A DNA stretch of 64,000 nt. Origin: Juglans regia. Taxonomy: Eukaryota > Streptophyta > Magnoliopsida > Fagales > Juglandaceae. The stretch spans positions 36,929,250 to 36,993,249 of the forward strand of contig NC_049910.1 in the NCBI RefSeq assembly GCF_001411555.2. Direction: 5' to 3'. The notes under the pieces were generated by a model, which was given only the letters and a program-made list of their open reading frames with translations, had not been told where the DNA came from and did not search any database. Made by a program: the position numbers and the translations under genes. Every line of letters starts with the position of its first letter. The stretch's first letter is position 1. This document shows positions 12,357 to 23,059 of this stretch, piece after piece.

Positions 12357-15300
12357 ATGAAATGCATGTCATGGAACTGTAAAGGACTTGGGAACCCTCA
12401 AACAGTTAATGAGCTTCAGTTTATGGTGAAGCAAAAGCTCCCACAAATCCTCTTTCTTATTGAAACTAAAAGCACAAAAGAGTGGATTGAGATCATAAGG
12501 AATAAATTAGGATTTGATAGAAGTTTTGTTATAGATAGTAGAGGTACCAGAGGGGGATTGGCAATGATGTGGAAGTCTAATCTTGACATTGAGGTGGGAA
12601 ATTACACATGTTCTCATATCTTTGTCAAAATTCTACCCACTCAGAGGGGAAAGATTTGGACACTTACATGATTTTATGGAGATCTAGTTACTACCAAGAG
12701 AGAAGGGAACTGGCAACTTTTGAGGATGTTACAACCAAAGGATAATGGACTATGGCTGTGCATGGGAGATTTCAATGAACTTCTCTATCAGCATGAAAAG
12801 TATGGAGGAACAATAAGACATTTATCTCAAATGGAAGCCTTCAGACAAATTATGCAAGCTACAGACTTGAATGACATGGGGTATACTGATACAAAATATA
12901 CGTGGTCAAATAATAGAGAAGGTTCTGACTTTACAAAAGAAAGGCTTGATAGGGTTTTGGCTAACTCTACCTACATAAGGATGTTCCAAACAATTTCAGT
13001 CTCAACATCACCAACATGTTCTTCTGATCATAGTTCTTTGTTAACACAGTTGAACGCACAAACAACACCTGTTAATAGAAGACATAGAATATTTAGATAT
13101 GAGCTGAGTTGGGGGCTTGACAATCAATACATGCAAGGATCAGATTATAGAGGCATGGATAGTAAATGATACAGTTGACAAATCCATGACATCACTAACC
13201 CAGAGGCTCAAAAGATGCAAAGACTGTTTGATAAATTGGAACAAAAATCAAGAGAGGAACAGAAATCAAGACATTTAAATCCTTATGAGCAATATTAAAC
13301 AAATGAAAGAGATGAATACAGGTGGTGCCCAGGAAGAAATAAAACAGCTCTAGCAACAAGTAAATCTGAAATTGAAGCAAGAGGAAGTCAAATGGAAATA
13401 AAGATCAAAACAGAAATGGCTGACAGAATGAGATAGGAACATAAGATATTTTCACAGCTATGCTACTCAAAGGAGAAAAAACAATTTCATAAACAAGATC
13501 ACTAATGAGGCAGGCATTTAACATGCTTCTCCAGATTGTATCAATAAGAGATTTCAGGATTTCTTCTCTTTTTTATACACAACTTCTCAGCCATCGGGTC
13601 AACAACAATGTTTGGCATCCATTCCACATATGATTTCAGATGAGCTGAATCTCAACTTAATTAAAGACTTTGAGATGTCAGAAGTTCAAGAAGCATTGCA
13701 TCACATGAATCCCATGAGTTCACCAAGACCAGATGATTTTTTAGCTGGATTTTATCAACATAATTGGGAATCAACAGTTAAAGATCTTTGTGATTCTATC
13801 ACACTGGCATTAAACACAAACAAATGGGACAAAGTCATAAATGAGACTTTCATAGTCTTAATCCCAAAAACAAAAAATCCCAAAAATGTTACACAATTTC
13901 GACCCATCAGCTTATGTAATGTTTTATATAAAGTCATGGCAAAAGTCCTAGCCAACAGATTAAAGAAAATATTGTCTTGCATCATTTCTCCAACACAAAG
14001 TGGATTTGTTCGAGAGGCTAATAGTAGACAATGTAATAGTAGCTTTTAAAGCCTTGCACACTACGCAATGCAAAATGAAATGAAAGCAAGGTTATATGGC
14101 CCTTAAGATTGATATGAGCAATGCCTATGATAGGCTAGAGTGGAGTTTTATTGAAAGGGGTGACGAAGAAAATGGCTTTTCAAAGGAGATGGGCAGATCT
14201 TATTATGAAATGTGTAACTTCAGTTTCATATTCTATTCTAATCAATGGAATAGCACAACCTAACTTTACTCCATCTCGAGGCATCAGACAATGTGACCCT
14301 TTATCACCATACTTACTATGCTCAGAAACACTAATTCAGATGCTTAACAAAGCAGCCAGTGAAGGTCAGATAACAGGTCTTCTATTAGCAAGGAACCAAC
14401 TTCACTTTAATCATCTGTTTTTTGCAAATGATAGTCTAATTTTTTGCAAGGCATCATCTCTGAAATGGAGCAGGCTACTTCATCTCTTAGGCCTCTATGA
14501 ATCAGCATCTGGCCAGAGATTGAATAAGGAGAAAACTTCTATATTTTTCAGTAAGAACACTGCAAGCTCAGCCGAAGATAGCATTACTTGTGTAGTAGGG
14601 GTCAGAACTACAAATTCATGTGAAAAATATCTTGGTCTACCTAATTTGATAGGTAAATCAAGGAATCAAGGTTTTAGAGAAATCTTAGCAAAGTTAGAGC
14701 TAAACTGAGTAATTGGCAGCTGAAATTGTTATCACAGGTAGGAAGGGAAGTCTTGATAAAATCAGTGCTACAAAGCCTTACCAACTTATGCAATGGGAGT
14801 CTTCAAATTTTCAAAAGGATTGCTGCAACAACTTAACAGACTTCTGACAGGTTACTGGTGGGGTCAAACCAATCAAGAGAGAAAAATAAGTTGGTTAAAA
14901 TGGTTTGGGAATGTCAAAATGTAGAGGGGGATTAGGATTCCGTGACTTTGAATGCTTTAATCTTATATTGCTTACAAAACAAGGTTGGAGGATTCTCAAA
15001 TATCCTAATTCCCTAGTTTATAAGGTTTTGCAAACAAAATACTTTCCTAACTCAGAATTCTTGAAGGCAAAACTAGGCACTGCTCCTTAATTCATATGGA
15101 GGAGCATCTTATCTACTAGAGACTTATTGCAACAAGGTTTAATTTGGAGAATTGGTAATGGTAGCTCAATTAGAATCTGGTCAGACCCTTGGCTTCCTCA
15201 ACCCAATTTGTTCAAGCCTCAAAGTGGCATAAATCTATTGGAAAGAGATGCAAAAGTGGAAACACTTATACATGAAGATACCAGAGAATGGAATGTCCCT

Positions 15301-16443
15301 TTAATCAGAGCAGTCTTTAACACTCAAGAAGCTTATCTAATCACCCAAATTTCTATTAGCCTTTGTAGACAACAAGACCAATTAATGTGGATAGGAACAA
15401 CACATGGGGATTTTATGGTAAGGAGTGCATATCATATTTAGATGGATTTGCAAGCTAGGAAGCAAGCTGAAGCATCTTAAAACTATTCCCAGGTGACAAC
15501 TGGTTCAAATTGTGGAAACTTCCTATTCCACCAGCTTCTAAAAAATTTTTGTGGAAGGCTTGCAGAAATATTTTGTCAACTAGAATTAACTTATGTAAAA
15601 AGAAAACTTTGAACGATTTAACTTGTCCAATGTGCCTTCAACAACCAGAGACAGTAGAACACATTTTGTGGAACTGTGTATCAGCTTTTGATGTATGGAG
15701 TGTCTCATCCAGAAAGATACAAAAGAGTCAGACACTCAAACTAATTTCAATCAATCATGCAAGAAATGCAAAACAAGCTCGACAAGGAAGAAATGAGGGA
15801 GTTAATATTGACTCTTTGGAACTTATGGTGGAGAATGAATGAACTGATTTTTAGGAACATCTTCATTGAACCAAAACAAGTGATACGCAAAGTGAATCAA
15901 ATGAGGACTGACTTAGAAGATGCAAATTTCAGAGATCACAACCATGGCATACCAGATAATACTAGCAAAATTATATGGGAATGTCCTCCACATGGTTATT
16001 GTAAAATAAACTGGGATGTTGCAATAGACTCAAGCTCGTGTAAAATAGGTATAGGAGCAGCTATTAATGATGAGCAAGGGAATTTTTTGACAACACTGAG
16101 AAAGAAGATGACTTCCATCCCAGAACCCCTAATAGCAGAAGCAATGGCACCTCTTAAAGCAGTCATTTTTTATATTGAACTTGGCATTACAAATGTTGTA
16201 ATGGAACGAGATTCATAGCTAGTGGTTGAGGCAATACAAAAGAAGTATCAACAGAACAACTACTTCGGAATGCTCATTACAGACATCAAAGTTTTAATCA
16301 ATAGATTCAGTTCTTGTTACTTTAAGCATGTAAACAAAGAAGCCAACTTTATTGCACATATGTTGGGGAAAAATGCTTTAACAGTGACAGAGAGTGTAAT
16401 CAAATTGGAGGAAACTCCAATCTGTATTCAGCCTGTGTTTTAA
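12357..16443 (+). pseudogene. LINE ORF2: endonuclease - RT - zf-RVT - RNase H
   Basis: The ORF starts with MKCMSWNCKGLGNPQTV, the usual plant LINE ORF2 start. Domains follow in order: AP-endonuclease (LFLIETKS; MGDFNELL; TKERLDRVLAN; SSDHSSL) to about 13100; RT from about 13612 (VLIPKTKNPKNVTQFRPISL; QSGFVREA) through 14151-14708 (SRGIRQCDPLSPYL and FFANDSLIF); zf-RVT (15510-15750, CPMCLQQPETVEHILWNC); and RNase H (15960-16443, INWDVAIDSS; VVMERDS). The RT active site, normally F/YADD, reads FAND here, so a catalytic Asp is lost. Stops at 12669, 13167, 14706 and 16216 and several frameshifts make it non-functional. Confidence 0.88.
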
Positions 16444-16873
16444 CACAGTTTATCAATGGATGAGTTATTTTCAAAAAAAAAAATATTGCTAGATCTGTTT
16501 CAATTTCTCGCGGTCTGAACAACACTAGAAGCTTAGGATGATCAGGACAATTAGATCGAGTTCAAAATTCAGTTTGTCTGACTCAAAAGAAAACCAAAAA
16601 AGATATGATCATTAGTAATACTACATGCAGAACTCGCCAAACTGACTTGCCACTTGCCACCATTTCACCCTCTCGCTGAGCTCATCCTCAACACATGTCA
16701 ATCAAGCTGGTGTTTCATGGCTACTTATAATTAACAACATTAATGCATCAACAGCCAACTAAGTTCTGCATGCATGGGTTCATGTTACGACACCACATTT
16801 ATGTGTTGTGTCTTATACTCTTTACAGGTGCTGATCTATATATGTACGTCGTCTTTTAGTATTCCTCCAGCAC

Positions 16874-16879
16874 TATAAG
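16874..16879 (+). promoter_or_regulatory. Probable TATA box of the glycine-rich protein gene
   Basis: TATAAG within cactataagtagtgg lies 94 bp upstream of the start codon. That would place transcription start around 16905 and give a leader of about 65-70 nt. The position fits a plant core promoter. No other candidate lies this close. Confidence 0.5.
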
Positions 16880-16972
16880 TAGTGGCCATGGAGCAAGCTG
16901 CCTTACTCTTCAAACTCCGGTCGGCAATTTCTGAGAACCATTAATTGATCCAACAAAGAAAAACCAGATAAA

Positions 16973-18502
16973 ATGAATTCCAAAACTCGTATATTCTTCG
17001 GCTTTCTCCTTGCAGTTGTTCTTCTCATCTCTTCGGCTGTAGTGGCAGAGACATCCAACGATGAGAACAAACGTTAGTATACCCATTGCCATCTTGTTTA
17101 TTTTCTTAGAATCTAAATTGATCGGTTTCTTGGAAATCTAAACATGCATGCTGGAGTTGAGCAATATGCAGCTATATATAATATTATTTACTTCCATCAA
17201 GCTGGTAGGTCATGTAAACCTTCCAAAATTGACGCATTTCATATGCTTTGATCAGAATTGCAAGAAACATTCTTATTATTTCGACATCTTTTAATATATA
17301 TATATATATATATATTGTTAAATATATATAACACATGGTACGTGCATGTATATATGTTGGATTAGTCATCGGGGAAAATTCACATATAATTTCTTAAAAT
17401 CTGCAGTGGAGGCGGCGGCAGAGGGAACAAACCAAGTAGAAAATGCAGAGTACTACGGATGCAGAAAGTATTGTTATCGCTATGGCCACCATGGATATCC
17501 CACAAGATACTGTTGCTACCATCCTGGAGACTCTCCTCACACCAAAACTACTGATGAAGCCATCTCTAAACAAGGTTCGTATTGGGATCCCATGTACATT
17601 TGTTCCTCTTTTTTCTTCGCTAAATATTGTTACCATTATTAATTTCATCCTTTACTCCCTTTGCTTGCCGAATTGGGTAATTATTTCATCTCGATGAGGC
17701 ACTTCTTTTACGTATTTTAATTTATTGTTTCCTAGCTAGCTACTTTACATGGTAATTTCAAGAGGATTTTTCTTTTTTTTTTTTTGGTTGACATACATGC
17801 CTTACGTTAATAACATTAACAAAGAACCGTGGTATGTAGGGGGAAAGCTAGCTTTTTGCTTTTCCTTTCAACTTCTGTACATAGAAATTAAAATCGCATT
17901 TAATTACCTGAATACAAAATTACAACCTTGACTCATACTTCTAATTGTGCACAATGCAATTTATTGTAGAAGAACCAAACCCGGTACATGACACAATGGA
18001 TGCCGGACATGGAGGAGGCCATAAAGGAGGCGGAACAGGTGGCAAGGGAGGCGGAGGCAGCGGAGGTGGAAAGGGAGGAGGTGGCAGTGGAGGTGGAAAG
18101 GGAGGCAGCAGTGGTGGAGGTGGTGGTGGCGGCAAGGGTGGAGGAGGTGGTGGTAGTACAGGTGGCAAGGGAGGAGGTGGCAGTGGAGGTGGAAAGGGAG
18201 GCAGCAGCGGTGGAGGTGGCGGTGGCGGTGGGGGCAAGGGTGGAGGTAGTGGCGGTGGCAAGGGTGGAGGTGGTAGTGGTAGTGGTAGTACCGGTGGCAA
18301 GGGAGGCGGAGGCAGCGGAGGTGGAAAGGGAGGCAGCAGCGGTGGAGGTGGAGGTGGTGGTGGTGGTGGCAGTGGCAAGGGTGGAGGAGGTAGTGGAGGT
18401 GGCAAGGGTGGAGGAGGAGGTGGTAGTACTGGAAAAGGTGGAGGAGGTGGCAAGGGAGGAGGAGGAGGAGGTGGTGGTGGATCAGGAAACAATATTAATT
18501 GA
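16973..18502 (+). CDS. Secreted glycine-rich protein with Cys-rich domain
   Basis: Three exons: 16973-17072, 17407-17574 and 17970-18502, joined at GT/AG sites with frame kept (266 aa). Residues 1-25 are a clear signal peptide with a hydrophobic core (FFGFLLAVVLLISS, then AVVAE). Exon 2 encodes a Tyr/Cys/His-rich segment with YYGCRKYCYRYGHHG and YCCYHPGD, so Cys spacing is C-x3-C ... CC. Exon 3 begins EEPNPVHDTM and then is almost wholly Gly/Ser/Lys in GGGSGGGKGG-type blocks up to the stop. Glycine-rich proteins of this build are generally exported to the cell wall or apoplast. A Cys-rich part before the Gly-rich part is less usual than at the C-terminus. The exact subfamily and function are not known to me. 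Confidence 0.85.
18035..18480 (+). repeat. In-frame coding repeats in the glycine-rich exon
   Basis: The phrase acaggtggcaaggg (or accggtggcaaggg) begins repeats at 18035, 18158 and 18290, giving steps of 123 and 132 bp (41 and 44 codons). Each unit contains shared sub-blocks such as ggtggaaagggaggcagcag. The steps are multiples of three, so unit gain or loss would lengthen or shorten the Gly-rich domain without shifting frame. Confidence 0.75.
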
Positions 18503-18846
18503 GTTAATAATAGAGGGACATGAAGTAGTAGTGGCTGTGGAGGTGGCAAGTCATGAATCCAAGCCGTAAAAGTAGTAGAGCCTGAAAATATGCACCTAGC
18601 TATATATGGCTCGAGTAAAAACGCGTATATATAAATTACATCATGTATATGCAGGAGTTTGAAGAGTTGATAAATAAATTGCATGCATGCAGTACCCCCA
18701 ACGGGTTTTATATTACAAAACATGCATGCATGCATGCCTGCTGCTTTCCTTTAGGCCGATCATGATCATCTAAAGTACTCAACAGTACCTGTACGTAGCA
18801 TATATGTGTGAACATGTAAAATCATCATGTCATGACAATGAATAAT

Positions 18847-18852
18847 AATAAA
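18847..18852 (+). promoter_or_regulatory. Candidate poly-A signal AATAAA
   Basis: An AATAAA lies about 345 bp after the stop codon of the glycine-rich protein gene, within a run of aat triplets. It is a candidate only. Plant poly-A signals are loose and the distance is on the long side. Confidence 0.3.
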
Positions 18853-18859
18853 TTTTGTG

Positions 18860-20089
18860 TCTTCAACTGGCCGGAATCAAGCTCCCATATATGTCCCCAG
18901 CTAGCTCATGTACATGTGTTTCTTGAATTGACCTGGTTTTTATTCTTCTCATGTACTTATATGGAGTACGTACGTCAACAATAAAGCTAGCTCTGCATGG
19001 ATTTCAGACGTCCCAAATTATGGTTTATATATATAATATATGAAATGAGAATAAGGCAAAGGGCAGGATCATATGATCTAGATCCATCGGTCCTTTATAT
19101 TAAGTAATTTTCCAAATTAATTTTGTTTCTAATTTTTGCAAGACGTTTGCATGCAGTAGTACTAGTCCATATAAAATATTTATATATAAATTCAAAGGAG
19201 GAAACGTACGGTACTCGACCATTTTACCAATTAAGTTATAAGGTCAATTAATAACCTGCAATTAGATGGGTCCCAACTCCCAACCCCTCTCCTCCATTAA
19301 ATTAATTAAGCCCCATCAAAACATGATCATTTTTCTCCATTGTTAAGATTCCAGTCGTGTCGTCGTTCGTTCGTGATGATCTATCATCGGCCAATTGCTC
19401 GAAACCTTGTCGTTTTGGCTGCTTTATCATGCACTTCATGAGTACTAGTACTCATGTTGGTTACCCCACAGCTTTGATGTTCCAATTAATAATTAGCCTC
19501 CATGCATCCACCTTAAAATTATTAATGTACTTTTTTCTTTTCTTTTCTGAATTCCTTGAAAGCACAACAAATTTCGGTGACAATTTATTCTTTGATCATG
19601 ATCATCTTCGTCATCCGATTGATCATTATTATTTACATGATGATCAAACATCATCATCACGATTAGTACTATTCTAATTATCACCAACATGACTTCAATG
19701 CAACCACATGTACTCTTTATTTTTGCAACCAAACAATTGTAGATCATGGACTTCTTTCATCCAATTAATTAGAGGCCATAGAAGCGGTGGTGATTCAAAC
19801 CCTATTGATCATCAAACAAATTAAGTACTACGTACTCTTGTTATGAACAAAATTTCAATTTATTGAGACATGATAAGGTTAAAACTTTGATTTGTCCCGC
19901 TCGTTATAATTTTCATGAACTATCAATTAAAGGACCCCGGCGGCCAACCACCAAATTAAAGCAGCGCGCATGGACAAATCAATATACTATTACCAAGTAT
20001 TTTGTCAACAATTATATATATAGGACCACATAATATATAGCATTCTGCTAAATGGACTCATGTTGTCATGTTTTCTTAACTAAGTAATC
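18860..20089. other. Intergenic, nothing recognised
   Basis: AT-rich sequence. The modest ORFs (for example near 19357-19677) are low-complexity His/Asp/Ser-coding runs from gatcat words, without protein-like composition. No repeats with TSDs were found. Confidence 0.5.
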
Positions 20090-20097
20090 TATTGAGT

Positions 20098-21153
20098 CGA
20101 GGGCGAAACTAAGATTTGGTGTCTGGGGGGCGATCGGCAAAGTTTGCAGTATGTGTCAGCATAAGTAATATGTACTTTTTGCACGTGACTATATAAAAAA
20201 AATAATCACACATCATAAAATTATACAATTGTTATCAACTTACTCATATTTTTCTAAACTTTAAGAAAAATTTATAGATTAAGAATAAACCTGAAAATGT
20301 ATCTAATAATATAAAAGTCATTAGATTTTTATTGTATAATTGTATTACTATTAATAAGTGAACAAAAAAAAGCACGTGAATAACTAATAAATTCTTCTCA
20401 AAAGAAAATAAATTATTCACGTACTCTCTAGATCTCTCTAGAAACATCTCATCAATCATTTAGCTAGATAAATTTGCTACCTTCCCATATGCAAGAATCT
20501 TCAAGATTTGTTTTAACTATTAGATAAACTCACTTGCAACGTCTAGCTAGTTAACAGATTAATATGTGGTTAAAAATATCTCAAAGGTTGTAAAAGAAAA
20601 TTATGTACATGTAATAGGCAAGAAACTCAATGAAGTCGAGAATGACCTAAATGAGAATAAAAAAAAAAAAAAAAAATCATGTAACTATATAAGTTCAAAA
20701 AGACAAGAAAAACTTATATGATATCATTGATATGAAACTTATAAACAAACTGCAAAATGCACACCTAAGACAAATAAAGAGATATAGAAATGTCAAACCA
20801 AGGCTATTATATTAGAGTAATGCTACATGCAGTCGTAGAGTGCGCAAGTGACATGCAGTCGCTTTGAAAAATAATAAAGTCTACTATTAAAAAATTAATT
20901 TTTTTTTCATATGGGTCTCATATTTATTCATTTTTTTCAAAGTGATTGCACGACGCTTACACACTCACAATTGCAGCTATTATTTTTCATTATGTTAATG
21001 AACTTAAAGATATTTGACTGATATACTGTGTATTTGAGTGTTAGGGGGACAATTTTTAATATTTTAAGAATATTTACACTTAAAATTGTCATTATACAAT
21101 ATTCAAGACTAATTTTTAAAACTTACCCCAATCTACAACATAGTTTCGCCCTG
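20098..21153. mobile_element. Non-autonomous TIR element, about 1.06 kb
   Basis: The left end cgagggcgaaactaagattt and the right end (read on the reverse strand) cagggcgaaactatgttgta form imperfect terminal inverted repeats. Flanking 9-bp words are ctattgagt (20089-20097) and ctgttgagt (21154-21162), with one mismatch. The interior is AT-rich with no transposase. A duplication of 8 or 9 bp leaves the class open between hAT and Mutator-like. A smaller MITE is nested inside at 20815-20988. Confidence 0.65.
20815..20988. mobile_element. Mutator-like MITE, GAGTAATGCTACA family, copy 1
   Basis: The ends gagtaatgctacatgcagtcg and, inverted, gaaaaataatagctgcaattg are related terminal inverted repeats. 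Flanks are attatatta (20806-20814) and attatgtta (20989-20997), a 9-bp duplication with one mismatch, the size typical of Mutator-like elements. Length is 174 bp. A second copy with a perfect TSD lies at 43819-43970. Confidence 0.8.
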
Positions 21154-21159
21154 CTGTTG

Positions 21160-21440
21160 AGTGTGGCTTGATTCCTATTGAAAAAGCATCACTCTAAGTT
21201 GTTCGCTCAAGCGAAGCACTTGGCACTCGAGCGAAGCATCAAACAGATTGTTGGATCAACAGTTGCTCAACAGTCAACTCGAGCGGGACCCTTACAAATT
21301 GTTCGCTCGACTTTCACTTGACACTTAGGTCGAGTGAGTTCTAGCTCTAATGTTCACTCGAGTCTCACCCGACACTTCGCTTAAGCGAATGTTTGTAAAA
21401 TTGGGTTCCACGCCGTTTCAATATAAATACATATTTATTT
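21160..21440. repeat. LTR-like remnant with palindromic CGCTYRAGCG words
   Basis: About 280 bp carries repeated words ttcgctcaagcgaa, cactcgagcgaa, ttcgctcgac and ttcgcttaagcgaa, followed by tatataaa-type DNA. Related words occur in the copia LTR at 30250-30720 and in 44155-44345, so this is probably a decayed LTR of the same or a sister family. No ends or TSD were found. Confidence 0.45.
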
Positions 21441-21690
21441 TCACTATATTTTACTTTTGAGCAGTCAGAAGTATTTATTTTCAATAGTCAAATACATATT
21501 TATTTACTTTTAAAAAATCCTCGATCGGAGGGTTTTTTTCAGATTCATGTGTACGTATAACTTAATCATGTTATACACTTCGACTAGGAGAAACGAGAGT
21601 GCACGTACAAGTAGTACTCAATATTTGAGTACTACATCTATTCTTTACATTTTCAACATTTTCGTTAATTAATTCTCAAATATTTCATTT

Positions 21691-21988
21691 TTTATCTCAA
21701 CAAAAAGAGGAGGCGATGGCGACTAGCGTAATAGCCCTCCCTGGGCATGACCATAGGAGATCATCCCCATCGTGGAATGTCTATTTTGAGCTATAGCTAC
21801 TACCCTAAAGGCGAGCCCGTCACCACAACACCTCCAAAATATCCAGCTAGTTCAAAGTCTGGCCCTTCTCATGGTCCAAAGGTCAGGCTTTACTACCTTA
21901 AGTAGTTTCAACTTATGTTTTTACTCGAATTCCTGACCTCAAAGCCATGAAATACCAGCTTGTATCAACTGAGCTACCACCTTGGTGG
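21691..21988 (-). mobile_element. tRNA-derived SINE with 18-bp TSD
   Basis: Perfect 18-bp duplications ttctcaaatatttcattt flank it at 21673-21690 and 21989-22006. Read on the minus strand it starts ccaccaaggtggtagctcag, with a tRNA-like box A (tggtagctcagttga) and a box B-like ggtcaggaattcgag about 35 bp on. It ends in an A-rich tail (tttttatctc on the plus strand). This is the expected build of a SINE whose head comes from a tRNA gene. Length is about 298 bp. Confidence 0.85.
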
Positions 21989-22454
21989 TTCTCAAATATT
22001 TCATTTAGATGAAGAGAATAAGATATCGATATTGACTTGAGCTAACTTCAATATATAATTTATACCCTATAATTAATTAGTTCGAACAGATAATACGGTA
22101 CATGAATGCTTAATTAGATGCTGAACAGTGAAATCATATATATGGCATGATCAAGCTGTAATTAACCACATGATGACTAGTTGCTCATCAATAGACGACC
22201 TAAATGATCAATATATATATAGGGGCCCGGCATGCATACATGCATGCCATCATTGACAGGGCCATTCTACTGTTCCACCATTCAACTATATATTCCCATC
22301 AAAATTTTAATTCAATGTTGTACCACATAATAGGCCTGGGGGCTGGGAGGTATATATCGCAATTTGCCCAATTAATATATAAACAATATTATTACCCCCA
22401 AACAATATCAAATATATATCTAAATATCAAATATATTTATACCATATATAATAC

Positions 22455-22832
22455 TAGGGGTGGGCAGCGGGGCCCCGCCCCCCGCTACCCTGCCCCCGAT
22501 CGCCCCGCCCTCGCATGGGCGGGTGGGCGACATTTTGTTAAAAACTTGAATTTAATTTTAAGTTATTAAGTCTCATATTGCTTAACTATCATTATTGTAT
22601 TGCCTTGGCCTCCTATATAATGGTTGGTTTAGGAGACCAAGACAATTCAAAACATAACTCTAATGAGTTTTTTTTTTAATGTATAAATTTCAATTTATAT
22701 TTTAAACTATATTATAATTTGAATCTAAAAATATTTTTAGACTAAAAAAAAATTTAAATAATAGGTTGAGCGGGGGCGGGGCGCGGTGTGGTTAGAAATC
22801 ACACCCCCCGCACCATGCAGGTAGCACCCCTA
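22455..22832. mobile_element. hAT-type MITE (378 bp), GC-rich ends
   Basis: Flanked by the identical 8-bp word tataatac at 22447-22454 and 22833-22840. The left end is taggggtgggcagcgggg and the right end, inverted, is taggggtgctacctgcatgg. The terminal regions are strongly G/C-rich (ggggccccgccccccgc and gcgggggcggggcgcgg) around an AT-rich middle. The 8-bp duplication and TAGGGGTG terminus place it with the other hAT MITEs in the window. Confidence 0.88.
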
Positions 22833-22879
22833 TATAATACATCCAAAAATTAATGTACATTAATTTGTTGAGGTAAAAA

Positions 22880-22910
<31 letters not shown>

Positions 22911-23059
22911 CACCAACAAACATACACAGTACTAAAGTCATTTTGGTCAATTTATTGGGCCCTAAAATCATTGACTGTTGTTGCTGGTTTTGGGGGGTGT
23001 GAAGACAAAGAGAACACCCCAACGTGTGAAACAAAAAGCAAGCCCTCTTGTTGTTGGCC

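Larger units (their letters stand above)
10880..16481 (+). mobile_element. Full-length L1-type LINE with 15-bp TSD (about 5.6 kb)
   Basis: Perfect 15-bp duplications aatattgctagatct lie at 10865-10879 and 16482-16496. The element runs from a 5' untranslated region through ORF1 (11015-12254) and ORF2 (12357-16443) to a short A-run directly before the right TSD. That order and tail are diagnostic of target-primed retrotransposition. Both ORFs are now interrupted by stops and frameshifts, so the copy is defective. It lies about 0.5 kb upstream of the glycine-rich protein gene, in the same orientation. Confidence 0.92.

Noticed and set aside
17941..18735. 264-codon proline-rich ORF on the minus strand and a 193-codon Val/Glu-rich ORF in another plus frame
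   Set aside because: Both are mirror readings of the GGN-codon array of the glycine-rich exon; such low-complexity DNA stays open in several frames. Only the Gly frame joins to upstream exons with a signal peptide and correct splice sites.
21930..21988. tRNA gene on the minus strand
   Set aside because: Box A and B-like sequences are present but no cloverleaf or acceptor stem can be formed, and the unit is bounded by an 18-bp TSD with an A-rich tail, so it is a SINE head.
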